A stretch of DNA of 64,000 nucleotides, from contig BCIO01000002.1 of the NCBI GenBank assembly GCA_001599975.1, forward strand, positions 3,917,883 to 3,981,882. Reading direction: 5' to 3'. Origin of the DNA: Cystobasidiopsis lactophilus. Taxonomy: Eukaryota > Basidiomycota > Agaricostilbomycetes > Agaricostilbales > Chionosphaeraceae. The notes under the pieces are model-generated. The model had not been told where the DNA came from and did not search any database. It saw nothing but the letters and a program-made list of their open reading frames with translations. Numbering within the stretch: position 1 is the first letter of the stretch; each line of letters begins with the position of its first letter. Below, one piece after another: positions 22,267 through 33,676 of this stretch. The translations under genes were made by a program, and so were the position numbers.

Positions 22267-23728
22267 TCAAAACTTGTACAAGGTCACTCGTTCACGCACA
22301 TAATTCGGCGTCTGGGGGACCATCATGGTCGGCGCCATCATGGTCGGCTGCATCATGGTCGGCTGCATCATCCTCGACTGTGCTTCGAGCGTCTGGTACT
22401 CGTACCGCTGGGCGGCAATGAGCTGCTCTTGCCGCCGGAGGCAGCCACCCAAGTCCTCGCCTTTGGTCTCATCATGAGACCCCAAAATATATTTCAGCAG
22501 CAAAGAAAGTTGGTTCACCTTGCAGGAAAGCCAGCATGGACCGGCGCACGCCTTCTCGCATAGGCGGTGGCGCTGCCGACATCTGCATCTGCAATTCGTG
22601 TAGCTTATTGAGGCCCCGCTGCAGGACCACAAAGTCGTCCCTAGCAAAGGCGTCCAGGTCATAGATCAAAGACTCATACTCAAGCCTGACCTTTCTCGCT
22701 AGCGAGTCATACGCGAGAACCAACAACTGAGCGAGTGAGCTAAAACCCGCCTGGCCGCCTCGCCGTTTTCAACACCATTTATCACGCAGACGCGGTGCAA
22801 TCATGCTTACAGCAGCCTCAGCCACGAACAGTAGGGTGACGGCGGAGCCGGTGGTGCATTTGCCAAACGCCGTGTCCTGCAGGGCCGGCCCGATGGCGTT
22901 CACGGTGGAACAGACTGAGTGCGTCGAGCTATCCAAACTGGTGGCAGCACCCATCCCACAGGCTATGCCTCCGAGTGAGAAGGCAATACCGAAGCACTCG
23001 AGCCTGCGCGCCGCCACCCACTCGGCCACCCAGCGCATTCGCCGCCGCTGTTCGAGCACTTCTGCCGTCTTGAGGTCGAAGGCGGCCCATAAAAGGAAGA
23101 TAGAGGCCATCACAAGAAACACCAGGGAGCACAGAGTGAGCGTACTCTCTGTCGAGTAGTTGGCCGGGAGCACCGCCTTCAGGCTGCCCGTCGTGGTGGC
23201 GTTGTAGACTGTCCCATAAAATGAATTCAAAGGCGAGCCGTGACAGGTCTGATTGCGACCGATGGTGACGCAGAATCCAGAGACACCGAGCCAGATCTCT
23301 TGATTCGTCGTCTGCGTCTTAGTTCCGTTCGACAACTGAATCAAGAAGCCCGAAGGGCTCGCAATGAAGCTACCCGTTCCAAACGTCAAGATGCCGACCA
23401 TAACGACGGCAGCAAGCAACGGGCCCAGAATCAACGCCGCCAGCCAGACTTGCCACTCGGGCTCCTTGTGGCGCAGCCAGCCCATGCCGACGCCCATTGC
23501 CTGGCCCATTATTCCTTTCTGCTGCTCCATCCAGGCCAGCTTCTCCTTCTCATCAAGATTAGGAGGCATCATGCTCTGCTGCTGCATCTGCGGCGGCAGG
23601 GCCATCGTCGTCATGGTTCGCCGAGGCAGAATGGTCGAAGGGTCGAGCGGGTGGAGTGACTCTGGCATCATGCCAGACTTGGCCATTTTGCGCCGTCTGC
23701 GAGCGCTTTTAGCTGCCTCGGAAAACAT
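22267..23728 (-). CDS. Four-transmembrane membrane protein
   Basis: ATG 23728 opens a 300-codon first exon. A cytosolic Met/Pro/Gln-rich N-terminus is followed by helix 1 (WLAALILGPLLAAVVMVGIL), an extracytosolic loop with NGT, NQT, NAT and NYS glycosylation sequons, helices 2 and 3, and helix 4 (TLLFVAEAAVSMIAPRL). Two further exons appear to extend a cytosolic tail with LEYESLIYDLDAF and LGGCLRRQEQL, ending in Met-rich repeats (MMQPT units) before TAA at 22267. The one long glycosylated loop with four helices is like SUR7/PalI/claudin-type proteins, but no diagnostic motif is seen. The stop lies 41 bases from the convergent Sos7-like stop. A GGTGGCAAA motif is 201 bases upstream. Confidence 0.7.
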
Positions 23729-24055
23729 GACGGACGGGACTATGGTCGACTGGGAGGCAGCTCGAGAATGGCAACGGCAGTCGAAGGCAGGCAGCGCCTC
23801 CTTCGGCGGGTAGTGACGGACTCAGAAAGCCCGCAGTCTTGTCAACCGGCGTTCAGTCGGCTAGCATGCCACGGGCACAGGAATGAGGGAAGATATGGGA
23901 GACGGGAGCCAGAGAGAAGTTCGGAATTTTTGCCACCCGACAAAGTCATTGTAATGATGGTTTTCAAAAGTCGAAATCGTACAATTCGTGGAGCGTGAGT
24001 GAATAAACAGGTTATAAGTGACACGGAGGGGTATCAAAACTGCGACAGGAGCTGT
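23729..24055. other. Intergenic between two minus-strand genes
   Basis: This is the upstream region of the four-TM gene and downstream region of the Stealth gene. It contains TTTGCCACC (PACE-like, minus orientation) at 23929-23937. Confidence 0.5.
23929..23937 (-). promoter_or_regulatory. PACE-like motif GGTGGCAAA
   Basis: Exact 9-mer in the same orientation as the four-TM gene and 201 bases upstream of its start codon. Confidence 0.45.
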
Positions 24056-26429
24056 TCAAAGCTCCCAGTCGGCTCGGTGCGGGAATCGGTCGGCGAAGAA
24101 GTCTCTAAGTTGAGAGTCTATGGTGCTGAGGCTGACGGCCGTGATGTCGTCATTGAGAGCAAGGAGGGCAGGCCCATCGCTGTCCGCCTTGTCCCACGTC
24201 TTGACGTTGTCGAGCAGGCGGAGGGAGAAGCTGGACCGAAGTGAGACAAAGCTGAGTGGCGCATCGCCCTGGACCACAGCTCGTTAGTATATTTGACAAC
24301 AACAAAACCCAGAGAGTAAGCTCACAATGGTGTACGAATACCTTTGCAGCAGTCGGACCGCAAACGCCCGCGCCGACATGCCAGACGGCACGACAGTTTT
24401 GAGCGAGTAGTCAATGCTCTGCCACTTTTTCAAGCTGGGCAGGATGGGTGTCATCGCAGACTGCTTTTCGGAACCCAAATGTCCGTCGGGCAGAAAGGCG
24501 CCGAGCCCCTTTTCGGCTTGCGACAGGAGGGCGACAATGAGGCAGTTGCCCAGATCTCGATTGGCGAAAGCGAATGACTTGAAAAGAGCGGAAGAGTTCC
24601 CTGGTGTGAAAGCAGCGAGTGGCAGTCGGCAGAACGGCTGGTCGCTTCCTTGAGCGAAGCTGGGCCAATCGGATGCGCCCCAGGGCGACGTGGAGGTAGA
24701 GGAGAGATATGCGTAGCCCTGAGCGCTAGGCCACTCGTAGCGTGTTTCGGCTGGTGGTTCGAGGCCGGCCATCTTCAGAGACTCCAGCCAGTCCTGAGAG
24801 CGGCGAGGCGTTCCGACGACAATGTCGGTTCCGGTCACCTCCAGGGCGAACTTTTTAAGGTGAGACACCATCAAAGACAGCTCTGCATCATTGATGTAGC
24901 CGTCCGAGTTCAAGTCGCTCCGGGCGACGATGAACGACCACAAGCTGGACTTGGGTCAGCTCATTCACGGACAGCACGCCTATGGCGAGACACCTACAGC
25001 GCTTCTCTGTGTCGTTCAACCATCCAGTTGATGAAGAGAAAGGCGTAGTTGACCTCTGTGCCACGCCCGCGAAACCGGATCTGGGCGGTGTCGGCCAGCT
25101 CTTCGGCGAACGCGTTCTCGATCTCCTTGAGGATAGGCGCATTCTGTTTCGATTATGAGTCAGTTAAATAGTTGATCACAATCCTGAAGCATCCGCGGTT
25201 GCTCACGTAGACCTTCGCGATGTGCTGGGGATAAGGACGCTGCGATACCCCAAAGCGCTCGTCGATGAGCCAATTGGCGTAGCCCAGGGAGCGCCATTCG
25301 CCTTCTTTTGAGGTGGCGTCATCTGTGTCCTTGGCGTGGCCGACCACCAACAGGTTTCGTTGCAGCCGCAGCACCGGCCCAAACAGCGGCGAGAAGACAT
25401 CGGTGGGGTTGAGCTCCTTGAGGACAAAAAAGTCGTCACACATGTCTGCTAGCTTATGAGCGAGGTCTTCACAGGCGAGCAAGAGGGCCGTACACAGCCA
25501 ATTATCAGAGATGCCGTCGATGTTTGCCATCTGGCTCTCCACCGTTTGGGACTGGAATGTGGGCAGAGCGCGGTCCCGCCAGGCTTTGGCCTCTTGCTCC
25601 GAGCTGAACGCGCTGGACTTGAAGGTCTGCGAAGGAAAGAGCGGCACGATCCGAACGGCGGCGTGGTACATGTGCTTCACATTGAGCCACCGGGGGATTA
25701 AGCCGACGTGATCGTGATTATCGACCTTCGAAGCAAAATCGGTGCTGTAGATGAAGATATTGCGAAGCGCTGTCGAGTTGATGAAGGAGTGCAAGATGGA
25801 GCGCATGGAATATCGGAGTTCGTTGTGCGTTCTGCCCCCCGTCCGCAATAAGCACTTGACCGACCGAGTCTTAGGACTGAGAGTAGAGCATACCTAAAGT
25901 GATTCGCTTGTAGCCCGGAGTTGGAGTCTCCGAGGCCAGCAAAGTGATTGCGCGCATTGGTCAGGATGGGGTCGCTTCCATTCTCCCACGAGAAGACCGC
26001 GTCCAGCTTTTGCAAACCAGTCAGAGGACCGTTCTTGCCCCTCAGTTCTTGACAAAGTACGCCTTCGCTGATCCACAGGTCTGCGCAGTCGAGCGAGAAG
26101 GCCTGCTGCGCGAGCGTCTTCTGCGCCGAATTGGACAGCCTCGATGGAAGCCATGGCGAGCCACTGTCGTTGAAGTACTGCCATCCTTCCGCGGCTAGCT
26201 GGAGATCTTGAACGGGCGGGACATGGGAGGCGTAGTGGGGAGGCCTTTCTGGAAGAGGTCTTGCTGCTCGATGCCTCCCTACTACTGCAAAGACGACGGT
26301 GAAAGAGCAGAGGCCGATGACAGCCACGGTAGAGAGGGCAAAGAGCCAGGATCTAAAATCGCGCACGCGTTTGAGCGGGCGAGGAAGCTCGTCGCCCTCT
26401 TCATGCTGGGGCAGGAGCTTGTAAGCCAT
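24056..26429 (-). CDS. Stealth-family sugar-phosphate transferase
   Basis: A type II membrane protein: ATG 26429, a basic stretch, then helix WLFALSTVAVIGLCSFTVVF. All Stealth regions are present in order. CR1 is LDAVFSWENGSDPI. CR2 is ELRYSMRSILHSF, then GLIPRWLNV, IVPLFPSQTF and LPTFQSQTVESQM. CR3 is YANWLIDERFGVSQRPYPQH. An EF-hand-like loop follows (ARSDLNSDGYINDAEL), and CR4 is ALLALNDDI ... FFADRFPHRADWEL. The last intron (GTGAGC...GTCCAG, about 24298-24267) restores frame into CR4. Family members transfer hexose- or pentose-1-phosphate groups; the Cryptococcus member Xpt1 is a xylosylphosphotransferase of O-glycans, so a Golgi glycan role is likely. The exact donor sugar is inference. 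Confidence 0.88.
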
Positions 26430-27133
26430 CCGCTCGCATCACGGAGAGGGACAGAAAGAAGAGCTGCGCGTTGGTGAACAGGGGACAGACACCACTGTGC
26501 TGCGCTGGTTTGTCGTTGCCAAAACGAGTGGCTGCGCTATCTTTGGGAAGCTTTATAATTTTGGCGCAAAAGTCTAGACTGGGCTGAAGTGAGGGCTGAA
26601 GAAGGCAGCCGGCTTCCGTGTGCTGGCTGCTGCTCTCCATCTGCTCGAATCCTCGAGGGTGGTGTCGTGCGACCGCAGCTCGTCTTAAAACAGACATGAC
26701 CGCAAGCCAAAAAAAGATTCGCCTCGCCGAAACACTCGCTCGCGGCCTCCATTTTGGCCAACGCCGAGTGGTGGTCCTCCGACCTTTGTCGACCAGCACG
26801 TCCACCAATCTGTCGCACAAGGCGCCAATGAATCTTGAAATTGCAGCGGCAGAAACGGCGAAGCGCGCAACAGGAGTTCCATGATTTTATGCTCCGTCCA
26901 GATTATTATCTTTCCGTCTCGTTTCGCCACAGCCTGCTCGTCTCTGTCCATTTGCGCTATGCCGGTTCAGTCGTCGTTTGAGCCACTTGAAAGGAAATGC
27001 GGGGCGGGCTCTCGAGTTCTGCCTATTGACTTGTCCAAATGGCCGTCGGCTCAAGACCAAAGAGTCATGCGCCCTGGTTCTGGACGTGGTGTCGACTCTT
27101 GGCTGCGCAACAACGTTTTGCTAGAGAGCTAAA
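26430..27133. promoter_or_regulatory. Divergent intergenic region, Stealth / P450
   Basis: 704 bases between divergent start codons. No coding frame is supported and no distinctive regulatory element is seen. Confidence 0.4.
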
Positions 27134-29312
27134 ATGAAGGCTGAGATCGATTTGACCAAGCTGGTCGTCGAAAATGCGGATGTGGCAGCCGTGGCGACGG
27201 CAGTTGTGTCGCATTTCGTCTTTCGCAAGCTGGAGCCAGGAGCTTGGCCATTTGTGACGGGATTCGCGGCAGCCAGCTCGGCCTTGATGTATCTGCTTGC
27301 CGGGCAATCAGGGTTGGTCGCCGCGCTGCTGCAGACCACCAAACTGGCCAGCATTTACGTTTCCAGTCGTCCGTCCTTGTTCTCTTTGTTGCGCACCGCG
27401 AAAGAGTTGTTAGAGCTAATTATCCACGGTCTTGAAGTCCTTGGGCTGATCGTGCTTTACCGGATCTCGCCGTGGCATCCATTGGCAAAGTTTCCAGGGC
27501 CCTTCATCTGCAAGGTGACCCAATTTTGGTGGCTCTGGCGGCACACCCAGTAGGCCGCCCTTCTGACCTTGAATGAGACTGTATCTCAACGAGAAACACA
27601 GGATGCATTGCCGCCTCGACCTCCAAGACCTGCATGCTCGCTATGGGCCTATCGTCCGCATCGGACCCAACGAAATCTCCTGGGTCAATGCGAATGCTAT
27701 CCCAGACTTGTTTGGCAAGAAGGGCTGGGTCAAAGGCCGGACTTATGCGGGCTCGCATGACGCCCTGGGTGATCCCGGCAATGCCTCCCTTCCACGCCTG
27801 CGCACTCGTGAGAGGCCGTTTCATTCTTTGTTCCTTGATCCGTCTTACGCTACGAGCTCCAGATAAGGCACACCAGTTTCGACGACGTATCTGGGATCAG
27901 GCCTTCACGCAGCCACAGTTGCTCAGCTATCAGAACTTCGTTTTCCGCCGCGCGCACGAGCTGATGGAGGTCTTGTCCGCTCGCACCGACGTCGAGATCG
28001 ACTTTCACTTCTTTGCCTCCTTCTTTACCTTTGATGTAAGGCGCACTCTGTCGTCGTCGTCTCCGAGCTTTCAGCTGACACTCGTGCGCACAACAGGTCA
28101 TGTCCGACTTGGCGTTTGGCGGCGAAACCTCAGTGACGCGAGACGCTCACGACAAGGACGACATCATCGAAGGGATCCGCAAAGCCACGCGCATGACCAC
28201 CGTGGGCGACGCTCAGCCATGGCTTCGCAAGATGTTGACCCAAGTGGCGCCGGTGCCGGACGACATGCGAGGCGTGCAGGACTACGTCAAGAACAAGCTG
28301 ACCACTCGCATGAACAAGGGCTCGGAGAAGAACTCGAAGGACGTCTTCCATTTCCTGTGCGTTCTACTCTTCAACCCGCCCAAAATGCAGATCCTCAATC
28401 ACTTTTCATAGACTGGAACAAGATTCGGAGACCAAGAGGTCGATGAACCAAATTCAGCTCGCAAATGACGCTTATGTGGTGGTCATTGCTGGCTCGGACA
28501 CTAGTGAGCATCTTGTCTGCGTTGACAGGTGGCGGAAATTTGTCACTCATGAGTATGGCAATAATCAGCATCTCAAGCCTACACGATGAGCATGTTCTAT
28601 CTGCTGCAGAAGCCGCACTACATCAAACAGGTGCAAAAGGAGCTGCACGACTTGTTCAAGGACCAAAGGGTCAACATCGACGACCTGACCAAGAACGCGC
28701 CTCTGCTCAACGCCATCATCGACGAAACGCTCAGATTGAACTCGCCGCTGTCGAGTGGCATGCCTCGCGAGGTGCCCAAGGGCGGCCAGGTGGTGTCTGG
28801 CGTCTACTTCCCCGATGACACTGTGTGGGTTGCCCGCGCTTTTATGAGCTAATCTTTGCGCTCTCCTTACCCACCATGTTGGTCGACCAGGGTGCGACTG
28901 CCGGTGCACGTGATACACCGCTGCGAAGAGTACTTCTCCCCGTCGCCCAACGAGTTCCGGCCCGAGCGCTGGATCCAGCCCGAGAAGGAGAAGGCCATGC
29001 GGAAGGACGCCTACTTCCCCTTCTCTGTTGGACCGTATGGCTGCATCGGCAAACCCATCGCCCTGCAAGAGCTGCGCTTCATCATCGCCGCCACCCTGAT
29101 GAAGTTTGACATCGAGTTCGGGCCCACCTTTGACCCGTCGACGTGTGCGTTGCCTTTCTGCCCTAGCACCTCGTCTGTAGAGCTAACTCAGTTTTGTGTC
29201 CCCGCGAACAGTCGAGGACTCGATTGTGGATGCCCACTTTGCCGAGATCTCGAGGCCGATGAAGGTCATCCTCCGGGCCCGCGACACCAACTATGACTTC
29301 CCATCCGAGTAG
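27134..29312 (+). CDS. Cytochrome P450 monooxygenase
   Basis: ATG 27134 begins an ER-anchoring hydrophobic N-terminus with several helices, then the pre-core HPLAKFPGPF motif. Following exons carry HARYGPIVRIGPNEISW, the C-helix HQFRRRIWDQAFT, the K-helix ETLR (E-x-x-R) near 28730, the PERW motif near 28970, and the haem-binding loop FSVGPYGCIGKPIAL (F-x-x-G-x-x-x-C-x-G) near 29020-29060. The stop is TAG 29312. About seven introns interrupt the gene, one close to the I-helix. The full-length set of motifs argues for an active enzyme. The substrate cannot be deduced, and no biosynthetic cluster surrounds it. Confidence 0.9.
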
Positions 29313-30007
29313 TGAAAGTGAAATGAGAATGCTTGAAATTGAAATGCAAAATTGTACAAGTGGAAGCAATGCGGCTTGAGGTTGGGTGGCAAAAACCATG
29401 AGCCCAACTATGAGCGCGCTGAGCGGCGATGAGGGAACTTGTTGTATTGCGGCGTGAGAGCACTTGTCGAGCGTTCTAGACAGAGACTTGATCTGTTACA
29501 CCACGACACATATCAGCTCGATTTGATGAGGGAGCTGGAGGGAGAGTGGCGAACCTATAGCTCTGGTCGGGCCTCATTTCCGAGCTGCAGGCCAGCACCA
29601 ACAAAGAAGACGTCTTGAATCGGATCCAACTGAGGTCTTGAATAGGATCCGACTGATATCTTGAATATCTTGAATCGGATCCAACTGACGTCTAGGACGA
29701 GGCATCGACCCACCTAGTGCACACCACCATCGACCACTCCCGGAAAAGTTGAGCTGGACGGCAAGTGGACAAATCGGGCACATGATGACCTGTGAACAAG
29801 CGACCAACACATGGCAGACCTCCGTTCAGCGTGCTGAACAGATGTCTAGGGTAAGCGGCCTTGCTCACACCTATCCTCCCGCGCGCCTCCACACCGGCAA
29901 GCGAGCCATAGACACTTGATCTCTGTGAGCGTTCCCAAGAGTATCACAAGACTTCCCATCAGTACTTCCAATGACCGTCTAAAATAGCGGGACACCGCTC
30001 ACCTTCT
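29313..30007. other. Convergent intergenic region
   Basis: 3'-to-3' spacer between the P450 and RIT1 genes. It contains GGTGGCAAA at 29385-29393 and a short tandem repeat at 29612-29690. No gene supported. Confidence 0.5.
29612..29690 (+). repeat. 23-bp tandem repeat, about 3.4 copies
   Basis: Units begin TCTTGAAT(C/A)GGATCC and end ACTGA. Three nearly full copies are seen, with one short TCTTGAATA unit between the second and third. Confidence 0.85.
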
Positions 30008-31769
30008 TTACCCAACCGGCTTGAATTCGGCGGACATGAGGAAGTCGTTGATCCGGTTCAGGATCTTGCGCGAGGGCTTCAGCTGGTCTTTGGTGTCGTG
30101 TAGGAGAACTTGGAGAGCTGCTCTGATCGAAGCTTTGTCTGTCCATCGACCCAACTTTGATGAGCTCTGTGGAGTATGGGGAGCTAGAAGGGAGAGGGGA
30201 GAAACGGACCGATACTTTTAGGCGGATCGAATATCCTAACTGTTGGCCCCACTCTCTCTTAGAAAGACCTTCATGGATGTCTTAAAAGGTAAAAGATAGA
30301 CTCACCCAGCGCCACCACACAAACAGCGACCAGCGCATCTTCGCCCCCTTTGCCGCCGTCCCACGCTAAGCCTACCCTCTGTCCCTGCTCGCTCCAAGCT
30401 CGAACGCACTCCAAAATGCGCGGCATTTGAAGCATCAACCGATCTCCCCCTCTTTTCGCCGGCCCTACCTGGACCCTCAAACCCTCCTCCTTCGTGCCTT
30501 CTTCTTGGCCATCTCCCTCTCCCTCGTCATTGGACTGGTTTGAGGTGGCAGAGAGAAACACAAAAGGCGCCAAAGGAGCTTCCGCAAGAGGGTGGAGGTA
30601 AAGGTCGAACGGGGCGCAGTGGAGCTCCCACGCTTCTTGCTCCCCTTTCTGCCCAGCGTGCTCAGCTACGAGCGTTCGAACCAGCTCTGGTAAGTCCGAA
30701 CGAGAGGCGGCTAACAGTTGGGTGGAATGAGCCCAGAAAACGTCCGGCTCCAAGCCCTAGACCCCTTTTTCAAATTTTGGAGTGGAAGGAAGAGAAGGAG
30801 GGAGAAACGAACCAAAGCCCAAGACTCCGCATCATCGCCTGCGCCAGGGACGTAGTTCCTCCTCTCCCACCCCTTTGCCACCATCTCGGGCGGCTCGGTG
30901 GAGGCGGAAAGGCAAACGGAAGCGGAGAGGCAAACGACGGGGTAAAACCCTTCTGTCTTTGCTCGGTCCACTTGTTCTTTTAAAGTTGACAAAGGGGAAG
31001 AAGGGGAGGCGAAGAGCGGTTTGAGAGGTCGGTCTAAGGGTTCCAAAAGTTGGCGTAGTGGGTAAGCCGACGTCTGTACATCTCAGACTTCGTCGTCAGA
31101 CCCCTTTGGAAAAGTGCGTCTTAAAGGAATTATTCGAAACGCACCAATAACGATTCGACGAAGCCAGGTAGTTTAGCCAGGATCTGCGCTCGCTCCGAAG
31201 GCGCCACTGCTTCCTTAGGCACTTCTAGTTCTCCCGAGGACCTGCCGGGGTGTAGTCGGACATTCACAGCATTGATCACAGCGCACCAAATGGGTAAAGT
31301 CTTGCTTAGCGCATCTGGGAATCTCTTTCATCCACTCCATTCAACACCATCTCCCTCCGAGAGGGCAGGGGGAGGAGGGTAGGCTTACTTTGCCTTTTCT
31401 AGTAGCGTCAACCACGACCACCCCGCCGTGCTGGACGATGTATGGTAGCAGGTGTAAATTGGTGCGGCGGAGTGAGAAAGCGTGTTGCCCTGCGTGGCCG
31501 TCTGTGGATTTCCAATATGCCTTGGGATGCCCGCGCTGGGGGGAGTACCATTGGCCACATCTTGGATTTGCTATAACCCACACACCACCATCAATTCCAG
31601 GCATGGTTCAAGGGCAGAGAGGAGGCAAAAGCGGACGAATGCAAGGTAAAGCCAAAGAAGCAGAAACGAGCCGGACGAAGCGCGAGTCAAAGTCGATGGA
31701 ATGCAAGCGGTTGTACAAGTCGGTTTGCTCTTGTCGGAGCGCGGTTAAGATAGACTTGAGGTCGTCCAT
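30008..31769 (-). CDS. RIT1: tRNA A64-2'-O-ribosylphosphate transferase (Rit1)
   Basis: Rit1 modifies A64 of initiator tRNA-Met so that it is kept out of elongation. Six exons join in frame to 460 residues: 31769-31637, 31570-31389, 31324-31145, 31073-30813, 30756-30306 and 30183-30008. Diagnostic blocks in order are SLYNRL-type DLYNRLHSIDFDSRFV, PNPRCGQWY, YWKSTDGHAGQHAFSLRR, HGGVVVVDATRKGKRFPDAL, SKTLPIWCAVINAVN, PLDRPLKPLF, YPVVCLSAS, YVPGAGDDAESWA, LEPDVFWAH, and a C-terminal helix LKPSRKILNRINDFLM. Donors vary: GTCCGC, GTAAGC, GTGCGT, GTTCGT and GTGAGT. The gene diverges from the pinin-like gene over only 67 bases. Confidence 0.95.
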
Positions 31770-31836
31770 GGGAAACCCGAGACTTTCAGAACATTCCAAG
31801 GAAGTTTTCGAGGTTGGAGAGCAACGAGCGTTGAAA
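31770..31836. promoter_or_regulatory. Very short divergent promoter, RIT1 / pinin-like
   Basis: Only 67 bases separate the two start codons. Both upstream stretches are open in the opposite gene's direction, so the 5' untranslated leaders or longer N-termini must overlap. Longer in-frame starts exist for both genes (RIT1 at 31856, pinin-like at 31768), but those would overlap coding sequence. Confidence 0.6.
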
Positions 31837-32799
31837 ATGTCAGAGAAAGAAGCCACTCCGGGTGTTCAGGAAGAAGCTATCCAGCTCGAAGTTGAGGACG
31901 TGAAAGAGCCGACTCCCCAGCCTTCGTCGACCTGGGGCGCTCAAGCAGTGAAGAAGAAGGATGTATTGGGCGATTCGATGGCCAAGCAACGCGGCAAGCG
32001 AATGGTTACTGTCTCCCTTATTGCTTGGTCTTATTCAATACTAATTCATGTTAGGACAGTTTGGAGCCTTGTTAGGCACGCTCAACAAGTTTAAGCAAGA
32101 GACTTCCTCCCAATCCCAAGCTGTAACTTCCCTCCTTTGAATTGGCTTTAATCAATACTGACTAGGGTTACGAAGACACAGAGCAGGCGACAAGTCGAAG
32201 CCAAGCTCGCTTCCAAGCTCAAAGCCGAGTCGGACCAAGTCGAGAAGAAGGCTTCCCGTTCAAGGCAAGAAAGAGGCCTCAAGTTGGACGTCGTCAAAAA
32301 GGCCGAGGAGAAGGCTCTGTCCGAAGCCATTGTTAGTCTCCTCCTTCTTATTGATGCATAGACACTAATAATGGTTGGGGGTTACCAGTTCAAGAGAAAG
32401 CAAACAGCCACGATGGAGTTATCCCACTTCCTCTCGACGAGCCAAGACAGCCCTAGCATCTACTACTTACCCTCCAAGCTCACCCAAAGCCAATCCGATC
32501 GATTAACCACTCAAATCGCAGACGCCAAGCAAACACTCACCGAGGCCCAAGCCGACTTCCAAGTCCACGCGGAGAAGCTGGATAGGGAGTTGGAGGAGCT
32601 CAAGGAGAAGCGGGATCGGGGTTTGGAGGAGATGGAGAGGGAGGACAGGGCGGAGAGGGCGGAGAAGGAGAGGAGGGAGAGGGATAAGGAGGAGGAGGTC
32701 ATGGGCGATAGGAAGAGGGTTAAGAGGGAGGAGCAGGAGAAGAGCGTGACGCCTTTGGGAGTGGAGCAGGAGATGGAGGAGGACGCTGTGGAGTTTTAA
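31837..32799 (+). CDS. Pinin/SDK/MemA-domain splicing-associated protein
   Basis: Four exons (31837-32004, 32060-32122, 32182-32331, 32389-32799) join in frame to 263 residues. The first ends QRGKRM and the second starts FGALLGTLNKFKQE, together the R-M-F-G-x-L-L-G-T-L signature of the pinin/SDK/MemA domain. Exon 3 is Lys/Glu-rich coiled coil. Exon 4 begins FKRKQTATMELSHFL and ends in a very long charged helix (LDRELEELKEKRDRGLEEM) plus an acidic tail. Pinin proteins are nuclear and bind the exon-junction/splicing machinery. The introner-like array starts five bases after the stop codon. Confidence 0.85.
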
Positions 32800-33227
32800 A
32801 AGAGGTTCGTTCCGCTTGCTACAGTATCAGTGTCGAAGTGCTGATGGCGACCCCTGGAGGGATGAACAGCCGGTTGTTGTGTGTTTGCTCGCGGAGGGAG
32901 GACACGGTTCGTGGCGCTCTCACCTTCATCAGCCACCTCACAAGTGCTGATTACACGTACTGCCGCGAACAGATCCCGAACCTACCTCTGACAAAAACAT
33001 GCCTACCACCACATCCTCGACCTTCTCTCCACGCTACACCTCTACCTATGCTCCTACACCCAAGACTTCTGCTCCCAAGACTTCTGTCCCTACATGCGTT
33101 CGTCCATGGCCCTTACTCCATCAGCCCTTTGGACTCCCAAGCTGATGCGGCAGGCTTGGCGCAGAACAGTCCTTCACTTCTGCTCTAGCTCTTCTCTCTT
33201 TTCTCGACACGAATCTTCCGCTTCTCA

Positions 33228-33676
33228 ATGACTAGCTGTACAACTTTTCCCGTGGCTCGTGGCTCCAACCACCCAACCACTCAACAACAACCCAAAAAAG
33301 GGCGTTTTTGCCTTAGAATGACGTTCGTTCCGCTTTTCTACCTCATCAGTGCCCTGAAGAAAGCTGATGATGCAAGATTACCGTTCGAACAGTCTTTGCC
33401 TGTCTGGCTTTTACCGATGCTCACCACCACCACCGACCCGCTTTTTCTGCTTTCACTCGATGATGAACGAGGCAAAGGACAGAGGGTTCGTCCGGTTGCC
33501 TACAGTATCATCTCGTACCCCAACGAGCTGATAATTTTTGATATCGTTGTACGAACAGGGCTTCGCGTCGGGCCAAGCACCACCTCTGCTCACCACCACC
33601 GACCTCTTCCGGTCGCCTTCCCTTCCACCTCTCTCTCTTGGTCTTTTCTGGCACTTTGGAGCTCTGCATTGACTAG
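33228..33676 (+). CDS. Candidate spliced small ORF within the intron array
   Basis: If the segments 33323-33392 and 33486-33558 are removed, an ATG at 33228 reads in one frame through three exons to a TAG at 33674-33676, directly before the next intron. The product is about 100 residues, with two similar CSPPP-centred stretches. No known domain. The exon 33559-33676 is also open in another frame that continues downstream, so only one of the two readings is likely to be coding. Confidence 0.25.

Noticed and set aside
22310-22375. 15-bp direct repeats (GGTCGGCTGCATCAT-type)
   Set aside because: They are in-frame coding repeats (MMQPT units) of the four-TM protein tail, not a separate repeat element.
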